64,000 nucleotides of DNA from Oscillospiraceae bacterium (lineage in GTDB: Bacteria; Bacillota; Clostridia; Oscillospirales; CAG-272), in NCBI GenBank assembly GCA_015063805.1, contig SVTK01000007.1, forward strand, positions 1 to 64,000, in the 5' to 3' direction. The notes under the pieces are model-generated. The model did no database searches, had not been told where the DNA came from, and saw only the letters and a list, made by a program, of their open reading frames with translations. Of the stretch, positions 25,018 through 33,891 are shown in pieces (position 1 is the stretch's first letter; every line of letters begins with the position of its first letter). A program made the translations under genes and the position numbers.

Positions 25018-25186
25018 GAAAGTACACAAAAATTCATCGACAGAACGCGGTTTTCTTCGACGAAATGCAAGGAATTTTTCGTGTTTTGTTACCGAATTTT
25101 GTGTTTTGGGGTGTTGGATGACATATTTAACCCCATGTCGGCATAAACTTGTCCTGTACGCTGCGCAACAGAAGGGAAGTGTTATC

Positions 25187-27166
25187 ATGCCAAATCAAAA
25201 AGCGGTTCCGGTGGCACAGAGCCCGGAAACCGATAATCAAGCGGCATTTTATTTTCATCAGGGAACGAACTTTAACGCCTACACCTACATGGGTGTACAC
25301 GCCGAGCAGACGGCGGCGGGATGGCGATATACCTTCCGCGTGTGGGCCTACCGCGCCCATGGGGTGGAGGTAACGGGGGATTTCAACGGATGGGGGAGCC
25401 TTCCCATGACCCGGATCACCGAGATGGGGATCTGGGAGGCTGTGCTGGAGAGTGCCGAACCCTTGACCGGGTGCCGCTATAAGTACCGTGTCAGTTCCGA
25501 TGCGGGGACCTATCTCAAGGCAGATCCCTATGCCCGCATGGGGGAATGGGGGGAGAAGACCGCTTCCATTATCCCCGACGATACTCCCTTTGCCTGGGGG
25601 GATGACGCGTGGCTGACCCATCGCCGCAGCGTGATGGACTCCCCCGACGGATTTTACCCCGCCCCCATGCATATTTACGAGATGCACCTGGGTTCCTGGA
25701 TGACCCGGGAGGGACGGAGTACCGAGGCGGGGGATGCCTATCTCAATTATCGGGAGATCGCTCATGAACTGGTGCAGTACCTGCGGCAGATGGGCTATAC
25801 CCATGTGGAGCTGATGCCCCTGGGCGAGCATCCCTTTGATGGCTCATGGGGCTACCAGTGCTGCGGATATTTCGCGCCTACCTCCCGTTACGGAAGCCCC
25901 AATGACCTGCGCTATCTGGTGGATCTGCTCCACCGCAATCATATCGGCGTCATCCTGGACTGGGTGCCTGCCCATTTCCCCCGGGACCGTCATGGGCTGT
26001 TTGAGTTCGACGGCTACCCCATGTACGAATATCAGGGGGATGACCGCATGGAAAATGCGGGATGGGGAACGCGGTACTTTGACGTGGGCCGCAATGAGGT
26101 GCAGTCCTTCCTGATCTCCTGCGCCCTGTATTGGCTGCGGGAATTTCACATCGACGGCCTCCGCTCGGACGCGGTGGCATCCATGCTCTACCTGGACTAT
26201 GACCGTGAGCCCGGGAAGTGGGTGCCCAATTCCTACGGCGGCAATCAGAATCTTGAGGCGGTTGCCTTCTTCCAAAAACTCAACACCGCCGTATTCGGGG
26301 AGTTCCCCGATGTACTCATGATCGCCGAGGAATCCACCGCCTGGGCAAAGGTGACCCACCCTGTTTCCACGGGGGGGCTTGGCTTCAACTTCAAGTGGAA
26401 CATGGGTTGGTCCAACGACCTGTTCGATTATGTGCAGACCGATCCCTTTTTCCGCCGTCACAAACATGAGAAGCTCACCTTCTCCATGATGTACGCCTTC
26501 AACGAGAACTATATCCTCCCCGTGTCCCATGATGAGGTGGTGCACGGCAAGAAGTCGCTCATCGACAAAATGTTTGGCAGCTATCCCGAAAAGTTCGCCC
26601 AAATGCGGACCTTCCTGGCCTTTCAGATGACCCATCCCGGTAAAAAGCTCACCTTCATGGGCTGCGAATATGCCCAGTTCAGGGAGTGGGATTACCAAAA
26701 TCAGCTGGAGTGGTTCATGACCGACTACGAGATGCACCGCAAGATGCAGATCTACACCGGTGCCATCGGCCGCTTCTACCTGGAAACGCCCCCGCTTTGG
26801 GAGATCGATGACAGCTGGCGGGGCTTTGCCTGGGTTAATCCCGATGACAGGGAGAACAACGTCATCAGCTTCCGCCGCTTTGACCGACAGGGCGGGGAAG
26901 TGCTGGTGGTGCTGAACTTCGGGCCTGTGGACCGGTACGGGTACGCCCTGTATCTGCCCGACGGTCCCGCAGGCTACCGCCTCTGCTTCAACTCCAATGC
27001 ACAGGAGTTTGGGGGCGATGGCCGTGCACAAATCGCATACTGCCCCGCGGAAACGGCCGATAGCTGCAGGCGGTTTACCCTGGATCTTCCTGCCTATACC
27101 GCCCTCATCTATGCGCCCCAAGCGGCGAAATTTCCTCTTCCCACGGGGGAGAAAACACAATCGTAA
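25187..27166 (+). CDS. glgB: 1,4-alpha-glucan branching enzyme
   Basis: GlgB makes the alpha-1,6 branches of glycogen. The 659-residue protein has an N-terminal CBM48 module (TFRVWAYRAHGVEVTGDFNGWGSLPM, about 48-73), the GH13 barrel with DWVPAHFPRDRHGLFEFDG (about 264), the nucleophile in IDGLRSDAVASMLYLDY (Asp about 331), the acid in MIAEESTAW (Glu about 385) and SHDEVVHGKKSL (about 447), then a C-terminal beta domain. ATG 25187 is preferred over an upstream in-frame start at 24983, which lies before the promoter. It is first gene of the glg cluster. Confidence 0.95.
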   Translation: MPNQKAVPVAQSPETDNQAAFYFHQGTNFNAYTYMGVHAEQTAAGWRYTFRVWAYRAHGVEVTGDFNGWGSLPMTRITEMGIWEAVLESAEPLTGCRYKYRVSSDAGTYLKADPYARMGEWGEKTASIIPDDTPFAWGDDAWLTHRRSVMDSPDGFYPAPMHIYEMHLGSWMTREGRSTEAGDAYLNYREIAHELVQYLRQMGYTHVELMPLGEHPFDGSWGYQCCGYFAPTSRYGSPNDLRYLVDLLHRNHIGVILDWVPAHFPRDRHGLFEFDGYPMYEYQGDDRMENAGWGTRYFDVGRNEVQSFLISCALYWLREFHIDGLRSDAVASMLYLDYDREPGKWVPNSYGGNQNLEAVAFFQKLNTAVFGEFPDVLMIAEESTAWAKVTHPVSTGGLGFNFKWNMGWSNDLFDYVQTDPFFRRHKHEKLTFSMMYAFNENYILPVSHDEVVHGKKSLIDKMFGSYPEKFAQMRTFLAFQMTHPGKKLTFMGCEYAQFREWDYQNQLEWFMTDYEMHRKMQIYTGAIGRFYLETPPLWEIDDSWRGFAWVNPDDRENNVISFRRFDRQGGEVLVVLNFGPVDRYGYALYLPDGPAGYRLCFNSNAQEFGGDGRAQIAYCPAETADSCRRFTLDLPAYTALIYAPQAAKFPLPTGEKTQS

Positions 27167-27213
27167 CCCTGCGCGATGCGCTTTGACCGACGATAGAATA
27201 ACAGTGAAAGGAA

Positions 27214-27232
27214 GCTTCGGAGATTCCGAAGC
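27214..27232 (+). other. Hairpin between ribosome site and glgC start
   Basis: AAAGGAAG (27207-27214), the only good ribosome site before glgC, lies 29 nt from the ATG. A perfect 7-bp hairpin GCTTCGG / CCGAAGC occupies most of the space between them and would bring the two to about normal distance when folded. Confidence 0.6.
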
Positions 27233-27243
27233 GGTGCAGACTT

Positions 27244-28449
27244 ATGTACAAGAAAAAAGAGTGCGTTGCCATGCTTCTCGCCGGCGGGCAGGGAAGCAGA
27301 CTTTACACCCTCACCGAGCGGGTGGCCAAGCCGGCCGTTCCCTTCGGCGGCAAATACCGGATCATCGATTTCCCCCTCTCCAACTGCGTCCATTCGGGCA
27401 TTGATACGGTGGGCGTACTGACCCAGTATCAGCCCCTGGTGCTCAACGAGTATATCGGTAACGGCCAGCCCTGGGACCTTGACCGCAACTACGGCGGTGT
27501 CATGGTTCTCCCCCCTTATCAGGGAAAGAAGGGCGGCGACTGGTACCGCGGTACCGCCAACGCGATCTACCAGAATCTGCAGTTTATCCGCCGCTACGAT
27601 CCCGATTATGTGCTGATCCTCTCGGGTGACCATATCTATAACATGGATTACAACGAGATGCTGGAGGCCCATAAGCAGAAGGGGGCCGATGCTACCATTG
27701 CCGTCATCGAGGTGCCCCTGGAGGAGGCAAGCCGCTTCGGGATCATGAATACCGATGATGAGCTCCGCATTGTGGAGTTTGAGGAGAAGCCCCCCCAGCC
27801 CAAGAGCAACAAGGCATCCATGGGTATCTATATCTTCAATACCGATATCCTCACCCGTTACCTGATTCAGGACGAGGCTGATGAAAACTCGGCCAAGGAT
27901 TTTGGCAAGAATATTATCCCCGCCATGCTGGAGGATGGGCTGAAGATGTATGCCTTTCCCTTCCGTGGTTATTGGAAGGACGTGGGGACGCTGGACAGCT
28001 TCTGGGAGGCCAACATGGATCTCCTGGGCGACCGCCCCGTCTTCGACCTCTACAGCGGCAAGAAGATCTTCTCCCGCACCGAGGCAAGACCCCCTCAGAT
28101 CATCGGCGCCTCTGCGGTGCTCTCTGACTCGCTGATCACCGAGGGATGCGAGATCCACGGTGAAGTGGAGCATTCGGTGCTCTTCGGCGATGTGCGCATC
28201 GAGCCGGGTGCTGTGGTGCGCGACTCCATCCTCATGGGCAACATTTCGGTGGAAGCCGGTGCCGTGATCGAGTATGCCATCATTGACAGCGACTGCACCG
28301 TAGGTGCCAAAGCCAAGGTGGGCAAGGCACGCCGGGACGGCGGCAAGCTGACCGTCATCGGTGCCGAAACCGATATCTCCCCCAAGCAAACGGTGCCCGA
28401 CGGCATCATGGTTGCCGCAGGCTCTGCGGAATACAAAAAGGAGGCCTGA
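27244..28449 (+). CDS. glgC: Glucose-1-phosphate adenylyltransferase, catalytic subunit
   Basis: GlgC forms ADP-glucose from glucose 1-phosphate and ATP, the committed step to glycogen. The 401-residue protein has the pyrophosphorylase motif [40 protein letters not shown] (about 9-48), [12 protein letters not shown] (about 101), [14 protein letters not shown] (about 121), and [14 protein letters not shown] (about 175), followed by a C-terminal left-handed beta-helix. Length is usual. It is followed by glgD after 3 bp; in Bacillota the two form a hetero-oligomer in which GlgC is catalytic. Translation may depend on the hairpin at 27214-27232. Confidence 0.96.
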   Translation: MYKKKECVAMLLAGGQGSRLYTLTERVAKPAVPFGGKYRIIDFPLSNCVHSGIDTVGVLTQYQPLVLNEYIGNGQPWDLDRNYGGVMVLPPYQGKKGGDWYRGTANAIYQNLQFIRRYDPDYVLILSGDHIYNMDYNEMLEAHKQKGADATIAVIEVPLEEASRFGIMNTDDELRIVEFEEKPPQPKSNKASMGIYIFNTDILTRYLIQDEADENSAKDFGKNIIPAMLEDGLKMYAFPFRGYWKDVGTLDSFWEANMDLLGDRPVFDLYSGKKIFSRTEARPPQIIGASAVLSDSLITEGCEIHGEVEHSVLFGDVRIEPGAVVRDSILMGNISVEAGAVIEYAIIDSDCTVGAKAKVGKARRDGGKLTVIGAETDISPKQTVPDGIMVAAGSAEYKKEA

Positions 28450-28452
28450 GTT

Positions 28453-29589
28453 ATGAATGCAGCCGGTATTATCTTTTCGAATCTTCACGGACGACACATC
28501 CCCGAACTGACCCGTATGCGCACCATGGCATCGGTCCCCTTTGCCTGCCGTTACCGTCTCATTGATTTCGCGCTGTCCAATATGGTCAACTCGGGCATTA
28601 CCAATATTTCGGTGATTACCCATAACAATTATCGCTCCTTGATGGATCACATCGGGTCGGGCAAGGACTGGGATATGGCCCGCCGTTCTGGGGGGATCAA
28701 ACTGCTTCCGCCCTATATTACGGCCAACAGCACTCCCATGGCCAACGCCCTCTATTCCTCCCGCCTGGAAGCGCTGAAGAGCATCAGCCAGTCCATCTCC
28801 GAACTGAAGGAGGATTATGTGGTGCTCTCGGACTGCGACGTGATCTGCAACATTGACCTGGCCGACGTGCTCCGTGACCACATTGCCCATAACGCAGATA
28901 TGACCATGGTGGTCAAGCGCCTTCCTGTGATCACCGCCGAAGAGAAGAGCCGCGTGATCTTTGAAGCAGACAGCGATGGCCGCATTCTCGACTGCGAGGT
29001 TCGTCCTCAACCCGGTTTGCGGGAACAGAACGTGGGGCTGAACATCTGGGTCATCACCCGCACCTATCTGCAGAGCGTGGTACAGGACTCCATTGCCCAC
29101 GGGTACACTTCGTTTAACCATGACATCGTGGCCAAGAACGCTTCCCGCCGAAATTTCCGCGTCTACCGCTTTGACGGTCCCTATGGGGATATGTCCTCTC
29201 TGGCAGGCTATTTCAAGGAGAGCATGGCCCTGCTGAACAACCATGCCAGCTGGGATGCCCTCTTCAATGTGGAGCAGCGTCCCGTCCTCACCCATGTCCG
29301 CAACTCGCCTCCCACCAAATATGCCGCATCTGCCCGGGTCAGAAACTGCATGATCGCCGACGGCTGCCGCATTGAGGGCAAGGTGGAGAATTGCATTATT
29401 TTCCGCGGCGTAAGGGTAAGTCCCAACGCCGTGGTGAAGAATTCTATCCTGTTTGAAGATGCATACATCGGTGCCGATGCCGATCTGAATTGTGTGATCG
29501 CCGATAAGAGTGTGGTGATCCGTGAGCGGGTTCGTCTCTCAGGCCATCCCGCCCTGCCGTTCTATATCGACAAGAGCACGATGCTCTGA
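28453..29589 (+). CDS. glgD: Glucose-1-phosphate adenylyltransferase, GlgD subunit
   Basis: GlgD is the catalytically weak, regulatory-type partner of GlgC in Bacillota. The 378-residue protein keeps the fold (SVPFACRYRLIDFALSNMVNSGI near residue 28; YVVLSDCDVICNIDL near 121) but lacks the GlgC GGxGxRL loop: the N-terminus reads AGIIFSNLHGRHIPELTRMR instead, the usual GlgD change. The C-terminal part carries hexapeptide-like repeats (CMIADGCRIEGKVENCIIFRGVRV). It sits 3 bp after glgC with AAAGGAGG at the glgC end as ribosome site. Confidence 0.95.
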   Translation: MNAAGIIFSNLHGRHIPELTRMRTMASVPFACRYRLIDFALSNMVNSGITNISVITHNNYRSLMDHIGSGKDWDMARRSGGIKLLPPYITANSTPMANALYSSRLEALKSISQSISELKEDYVVLSDCDVICNIDLADVLRDHIAHNADMTMVVKRLPVITAEEKSRVIFEADSDGRILDCEVRPQPGLREQNVGLNIWVITRTYLQSVVQDSIAHGYTSFNHDIVAKNASRRNFRVYRFDGPYGDMSSLAGYFKESMALLNNHASWDALFNVEQRPVLTHVRNSPPTKYAASARVRNCMIADGCRIEGKVENCIIFRGVRVSPNAVVKNSILFEDAYIGADADLNCVIADKSVVIRERVRLSGHPALPFYIDKSTML

Positions 29590-29605
29590 TCTGCCCACGA
29601 TCCAT

Positions 29606-29640
29606 ATCCCATCGGCGGGAAACAGCCCCGCCGATGGGAT
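29606..29640 (+). terminator. Hairpin between glgD and glgA
   Basis: ATCCCATCGGCGGG (29606-29619) pairs perfectly with CCCGCCGATGGGAT (29627-29640), a 14-bp stem and 7-nt loop. T run after it is short (TGTTCT), so it may lower, not stop, read-through from glgBCD into glgA. Confidence 0.75.
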
Positions 29641-29713
29641 TGTTCTGCACTGGCGGCAGTCCGCTGCCATACCGAAAATATCTCGCCGCACTCCGGTGCG
29701 GGATGGAGGAAGA

Positions 29714-31399
29714 ATGAAGGAACTCAACGAACTGAAAGAAATAAAGGATACCGTAGGCGAGACCGAGGGGAATGCTGCCGAACCGGCACCCAAGAAGCCC
29801 CGCCGCAGCACCAAAAAGGCCGCCACCGAGGAAAAGGGGGCCGATGCGCCCAAGCGTACCACCCGCCGCAAAACGGTGGAGCCCAAGGCGAAAAAGCCCG
29901 GCTCGGTACTGTTTCCTCTCCCGGAGCAGAATCCGGGTGAGGGAGAGCGGGACGCATCCCGCCCTCTGCGCATTCTGATGGCAGGAGCAGAGGCACTCCC
30001 CTTTGCCGCCAGCGGCGGACTGGGGGATGTACTGGGCTCTTTGCCCGCTGCCCTTAAGGCGCGAATGGGGGATGGCGTGGACATCCGCGTGGTCATGCCT
30101 CTCTATGGGCAGGTCAAGCAGGAATGGCGGGACAAAATGAGCTTCATCGGGGCCATTACCGTCCGTCTGGCCTGGCGTCAGCAGTACTGCGGGATCCTCA
30201 CCCTGGAGAAGGATGGGGTGACCTGGTACTTTATTGACAATGAATTCTATTTTCAGCGGGAGAATCTCTACGGCTGCTTTGACGACGGGGAACGGTTTGC
30301 CTTCTTCTCCACCGCCGTGCTGGATCTGATGAATCGGGTGGATTTCTTCCCCGATATTCTCCATGCCCATGATTGGCAGAGCGCACTGTCGGTGATCTAC
30401 CTCAAGCGCCGCTACCTTTCCGATCCCCGCTATGCCGCTATCCGCACGGTGTATACCATCCACAACATCGAGTACCAGGGCCGATACGGGTTCGCATCCC
30501 TTGGGGATGTGTTTGGCCTTGGCGACTGGGACCGCTCTACTGTGGAGTATGACGGCGATATCAACCTCACCAAGGGTGCCATCGTCTGCTGTGACCGTCT
30601 GAGCACCGTCAGCCGCCGCTATGCCGAGGAGCTTCGTGAGCCCTTCTTTGCCCACGGTCTTGAGCACATCACCCGCCGCTATGCCGAGAAATCCACCGGT
30701 ATCGTCAACGGGATTGATGTGAACTATTACAATCCCGCTGCCGACGGCGAGCTGAAGGTGCCCTTTGATGCCGCTGACCCCGCAGGAAAAGCGGCGGCAA
30801 AGGCCGCACTGCAGGAGGAGCTGGGCCTGGAGGTCCGAGCCGATGTGCCTGTGGTGGCTATGATCACCCGCCTGGTTGCCCATAAGGGGCTTGACTTGGT
30901 CCGCCATGTTATCGACGAGCTCATGGAACAGAATGAAATGCAGTTTGTTCTGCTGGGTACGGGGGAGAAGGAGTATGAAGAGTTCTTCCGGGGTCTCGGT
31001 GCCCGTTACCCCCAGCGCGCCGCTGTGATTATCGATTTCAATAAGCCGCTGTCCAAGCGGATCTATGCAGGCGCCGACCTCTTCCTCATGCCCTCCAAGA
31101 GTGAGCCCTGCGGCCTGGCGCAGATGATCGCCTGCCGCTACGGCACCCTGCCCATCGTCCGAGAAACCGGCGGCCTGTATGACACCATCACCCCCGCCGA
31201 TCCCACCCAAGGCACCGGCAACGGCGTGACCTTTGCCACCTACAACGCCCACGACATGAAGGATGCCGTGGAACGCGGACTGGGCTATTACCGCGACCGG
31301 ACGCTTTGGACCAAGCTGATGAAGAATGCCATGGAAGCCGACTTCTCCTGGAATGCCTCTGCCGGACAGTACGAGGCCCTTTACCGCAGTTTGCTTTGA
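29714..31399 (+). CDS. glgA: Glycogen synthase with a basic N-terminal extension
   Basis: GlgA adds glucose from ADP-glucose to the growing glucan (GT5). The catalytic part starts near residue 85 (LRILMAGAEALPFAASGGLGDVLGSLP), continues with FSTAVLDLMNRVDFFPDILHAHDWQSAL (about 200-227), VNGIDVNYYNP (about 332) and the C-terminal MPSKSEPCGLAQMIACRYGTLPIVRETGGLYDT (about 459-491). Before it lie about 80 residues rich in Lys, Ala, Pro and Thr (PKKPRRSTKKAATEEKG), absent from most GlgA proteins of about 480 residues. The N-terminal KTGGL motif reads ASGGL, so the usual ADP-binding Lys is missing. ATG 29714 has GGAGG 4 nt before it. Confidence 0.93.
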   Translation: MKELNELKEIKDTVGETEGNAAEPAPKKPRRSTKKAATEEKGADAPKRTTRRKTVEPKAKKPGSVLFPLPEQNPGEGERDASRPLRILMAGAEALPFAASGGLGDVLGSLPAALKARMGDGVDIRVVMPLYGQVKQEWRDKMSFIGAITVRLAWRQQYCGILTLEKDGVTWYFIDNEFYFQRENLYGCFDDGERFAFFSTAVLDLMNRVDFFPDILHAHDWQSALSVIYLKRRYLSDPRYAAIRTVYTIHNIEYQGRYGFASLGDVFGLGDWDRSTVEYDGDINLTKGAIVCCDRLSTVSRRYAEELREPFFAHGLEHITRRYAEKSTGIVNGIDVNYYNPAADGELKVPFDAADPAGKAAAKAALQEELGLEVRADVPVVAMITRLVAHKGLDLVRHVIDELMEQNEMQFVLLGTGEKEYEEFFRGLGARYPQRAAVIIDFNKPLSKRIYAGADLFLMPSKSEPCGLAQMIACRYGTLPIVRETGGLYDTITPADPTQGTGNGVTFATYNAHDMKDAVERGLGYYRDRTLWTKLMKNAMEADFSWNASAGQYEALYRSLL

Positions 31400-31437
31400 G
31401 TACTGCAGCACTACCGATTTGAAAGGATACCGTGACT

Positions 31438-33891
31438 ATGCACAATCCCCCCGATCTGACCACCCTCAAAGAATTGCTGACCAATAAGCTTTCCCGCTAT
31501 TTCGGTGTCAGCCCTGCCGATGCCACCGAAGCACAGGTGTATAAGGCAGTTGTCCTGCTTGTGAAGGATATGCTGACCACCCGCTCGGGCGACTTCCGCG
31601 CCGAGGTGCGTCGCCGCCGTGCAAAGCGGGTGTACTACCTCTGCATGGAATTTTTGGTGGGCAGACAGCTCAAAAATAATCTCGAAAACCTTGGCTTGGC
31701 AGAGCATTTTCAGACTGTTTTGTCCGAGCTGGGCTTTTCCCTTGACTCCCTCTATGCCTATGATCCCGATCCCGCGCTGGGCAACGGCGGCCTGGGCCGC
31801 CTTGCCGCCTGCTATATGGACGCCCTTTCCTCCTGCGACTATCCCGCCACCGGATTCTCTCTTTGCTATGAGTACGGCCTGTTCCGTCAGCGCATTCTCG
31901 ACGGGGAGCAGATCGAGCTTCCCGATGAGTGGCTGGACAAAGGAGAGGTTTGGCTTGTGCCCCGCACCGATAAGATTTTCACCGTGCGGCTGGGCGGCCA
32001 CATCCGGGAGAACTGGCACGATGGCAAATGTGACATCATCCACGAAAATTATGAGGAAGTGCAGGCCCTGCCCTATGACCTGCTGATTTCAGGTGCCGGC
32101 GGCGCGGTGAACAACCTCCGCCTCTGGCGAGCCAAGGACCTCTCCAACTTCAACATGAAGCTCTTCTCCCAGGGCGAGTATATCCGTGCCATGGAGGAGA
32201 GTACCAACGCTGAGATCATCTCCAAGGTGCTCTATCCCGCCGACAACCACACCGAGGGAAAACTGCTCCGCCTGACCCAGCAGTATTTCCTCGTCAGTGC
32301 ATCCCTGCAGAACATCATCAGCGATCACCTGCGGCACTACAGCACCCTGGCCAACTTTGCAGATAAGGTAGCACTGCACATTAACGATACCCACCCCGCG
32401 CTGGTGATTCCCGAACTGATGCGCCTGCTCATGGATACCTATTCCTACAGCTGGGAGGATGCGTGGGATACCGTTCTGCGCACCGTCACCTATACCAACC
32501 ATACCGTTATGCCCGAGGCGCTGGAGTGCTGGAATGAGGATCTCTTCCGCCTTAAGCTCCCCCGTATCTATATGATTATCTGCGAGATCAACCGCCGTTT
32601 CTGCGGGGAACTGTGGCAGGCATATCCCGGGGACTGGGATCGAATTTCCCGGATGTCCCTCATCGCCCATAACCAGATTCGCATGGCCAACCTCTCGGTG
32701 GTGGGAGCCAATACCGTCAACGGCGTGTCGGCCCTTCACAGCCGCATTCTGCAGGATACGGTGTTCCATGATTTTTATAAGCACACCCCCGAAAAATTCA
32801 CCAATGTCACCAACGGCATGGCTCACCGCCGCTGGCTCTGCTACGCCAACCCCGGCCTGGCCGGCCTGCTGGATGAAACCATCGGCACCGGATACCGCAC
32901 CGATCCCGCACAGCTGATCGAATTTGATCGGTTCGCCGCTGACGGCGGGGTGCTGGAGCGGCTGGAACAGATCAAGTACGAAAACAAGCAGAAGTTTGCC
33001 CACTACGCCTTCCGCCAGTTTGGCCTGCGGGTGGACGCCAACTCCCTCTTTGACGTGCAGATCAAGCGGATGCATGAGTATAAGCGTCAGCTGCTCAACG
33101 CCATGCGGATCATCTCCCTGTACCTGGAACTCTCCGAAAATCCCAATCTCAACATCCAGCCCCAGACCTTTATCTTCGGTGCCAAGGCCGCCCCCGGATA
33201 TTATATGGCCAAGCAGCTGATCAAGCTTATCTACTGCCTGGGTGAGGAGATCCGCCACCAGCCCCGCATTGCCGAGAAGCTCAACGTGGTCTTCATCGAG
33301 GATTACAACGTGAGCAAGGCCGAGATCATGATCCCCGCCGCTGAAATCAGCGAGCAGATCTCTCTGGCTGGCAAGGAAGCCAGCGGTACCTCCAACATGA
33401 AGCTGATGCAGAACGGTGCCATTACCCTGGGTACCCTGGACGGGGCCAATGTGGAGATCAGCGAAACGGTGGGGGACGAGAACTGCTTCATTTTCGGCCT
33501 GACTACCGCAGAGGTGGAACAGATCTGGCGGGCAGGCTACCGCTCCGAGATCTACTACCGCGCCAATCCCGCTCTGCGTCGGGTGGTGGATCGGCTGAAT
33601 GTGGGCTTCAACGGTCAGTCCTTCTCCAATCTCTATGACTACCTGCTCACCGCTCAGGGGGTTCCCGATCCCTACCTCTGCATGGCGGATTTCGATGCCT
33701 ACTGCGTAGCCCACGACCGGCTTGAGGCCGCCTATGCCGACCGTACCCGCTGGAACACCATGTCCCTGCACAACATTGCCCGGGCAGGCATCTTCTCTGC
33801 TGACCGTGCCGTTACCGAATATGCCCGGCGCATCTGGCACCTGGAGCAGGTGAAGCTTGAGGGTGACACTAACCATGCGCCTGTATTCTGA
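31438..33891 (+). CDS. glgP: Glycogen phosphorylase
   Basis: GlgP releases glucose 1-phosphate from glycogen using phosphate and pyridoxal phosphate (GT35). The 817-residue protein shows VYYLCMEFLVGRQLKNNL near residue 63, ALGNGGLGRLAACYMDALSS near 114, and the PLP site EASGTSNMKLMQNGAITLGTLDGANVEI near 645-672 with the Schiff-base Lys in NMK. GAAAGGA lies about 10 nt before ATG 31438; GTG 31432 is too close to it. It comes 38 bp after glgA and overlaps the GH13 gene by 17 bp, linking the two breakdown enzymes. Confidence 0.96.
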   Translation: MHNPPDLTTLKELLTNKLSRYFGVSPADATEAQVYKAVVLLVKDMLTTRSGDFRAEVRRRRAKRVYYLCMEFLVGRQLKNNLENLGLAEHFQTVLSELGFSLDSLYAYDPDPALGNGGLGRLAACYMDALSSCDYPATGFSLCYEYGLFRQRILDGEQIELPDEWLDKGEVWLVPRTDKIFTVRLGGHIRENWHDGKCDIIHENYEEVQALPYDLLISGAGGAVNNLRLWRAKDLSNFNMKLFSQGEYIRAMEESTNAEIISKVLYPADNHTEGKLLRLTQQYFLVSASLQNIISDHLRHYSTLANFADKVALHINDTHPALVIPELMRLLMDTYSYSWEDAWDTVLRTVTYTNHTVMPEALECWNEDLFRLKLPRIYMIICEINRRFCGELWQAYPGDWDRISRMSLIAHNQIRMANLSVVGANTVNGVSALHSRILQDTVFHDFYKHTPEKFTNVTNGMAHRRWLCYANPGLAGLLDETIGTGYRTDPAQLIEFDRFAADGGVLERLEQIKYENKQKFAHYAFRQFGLRVDANSLFDVQIKRMHEYKRQLLNAMRIISLYLELSENPNLNIQPQTFIFGAKAAPGYYMAKQLIKLIYCLGEEIRHQPRIAEKLNVVFIEDYNVSKAEIMIPAAEISEQISLAGKEASGTSNMKLMQNGAITLGTLDGANVEISETVGDENCFIFGLTTAEVEQIWRAGYRSEIYYRANPALRRVVDRLNVGFNGQSFSNLYDYLLTAQGVPDPYLCMADFDAYCVAHDRLEAAYADRTRWNTMSLHNIARAGIFSADRAVTEYARRIWHLEQVKLEGDTNHAPVF

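Noticed and set aside
27109-29295. Long open frame (728 codons) opposite glgC-glgD
   Set aside because: Antisense to two well-matched genes with no promoter or ribosome site of its own.
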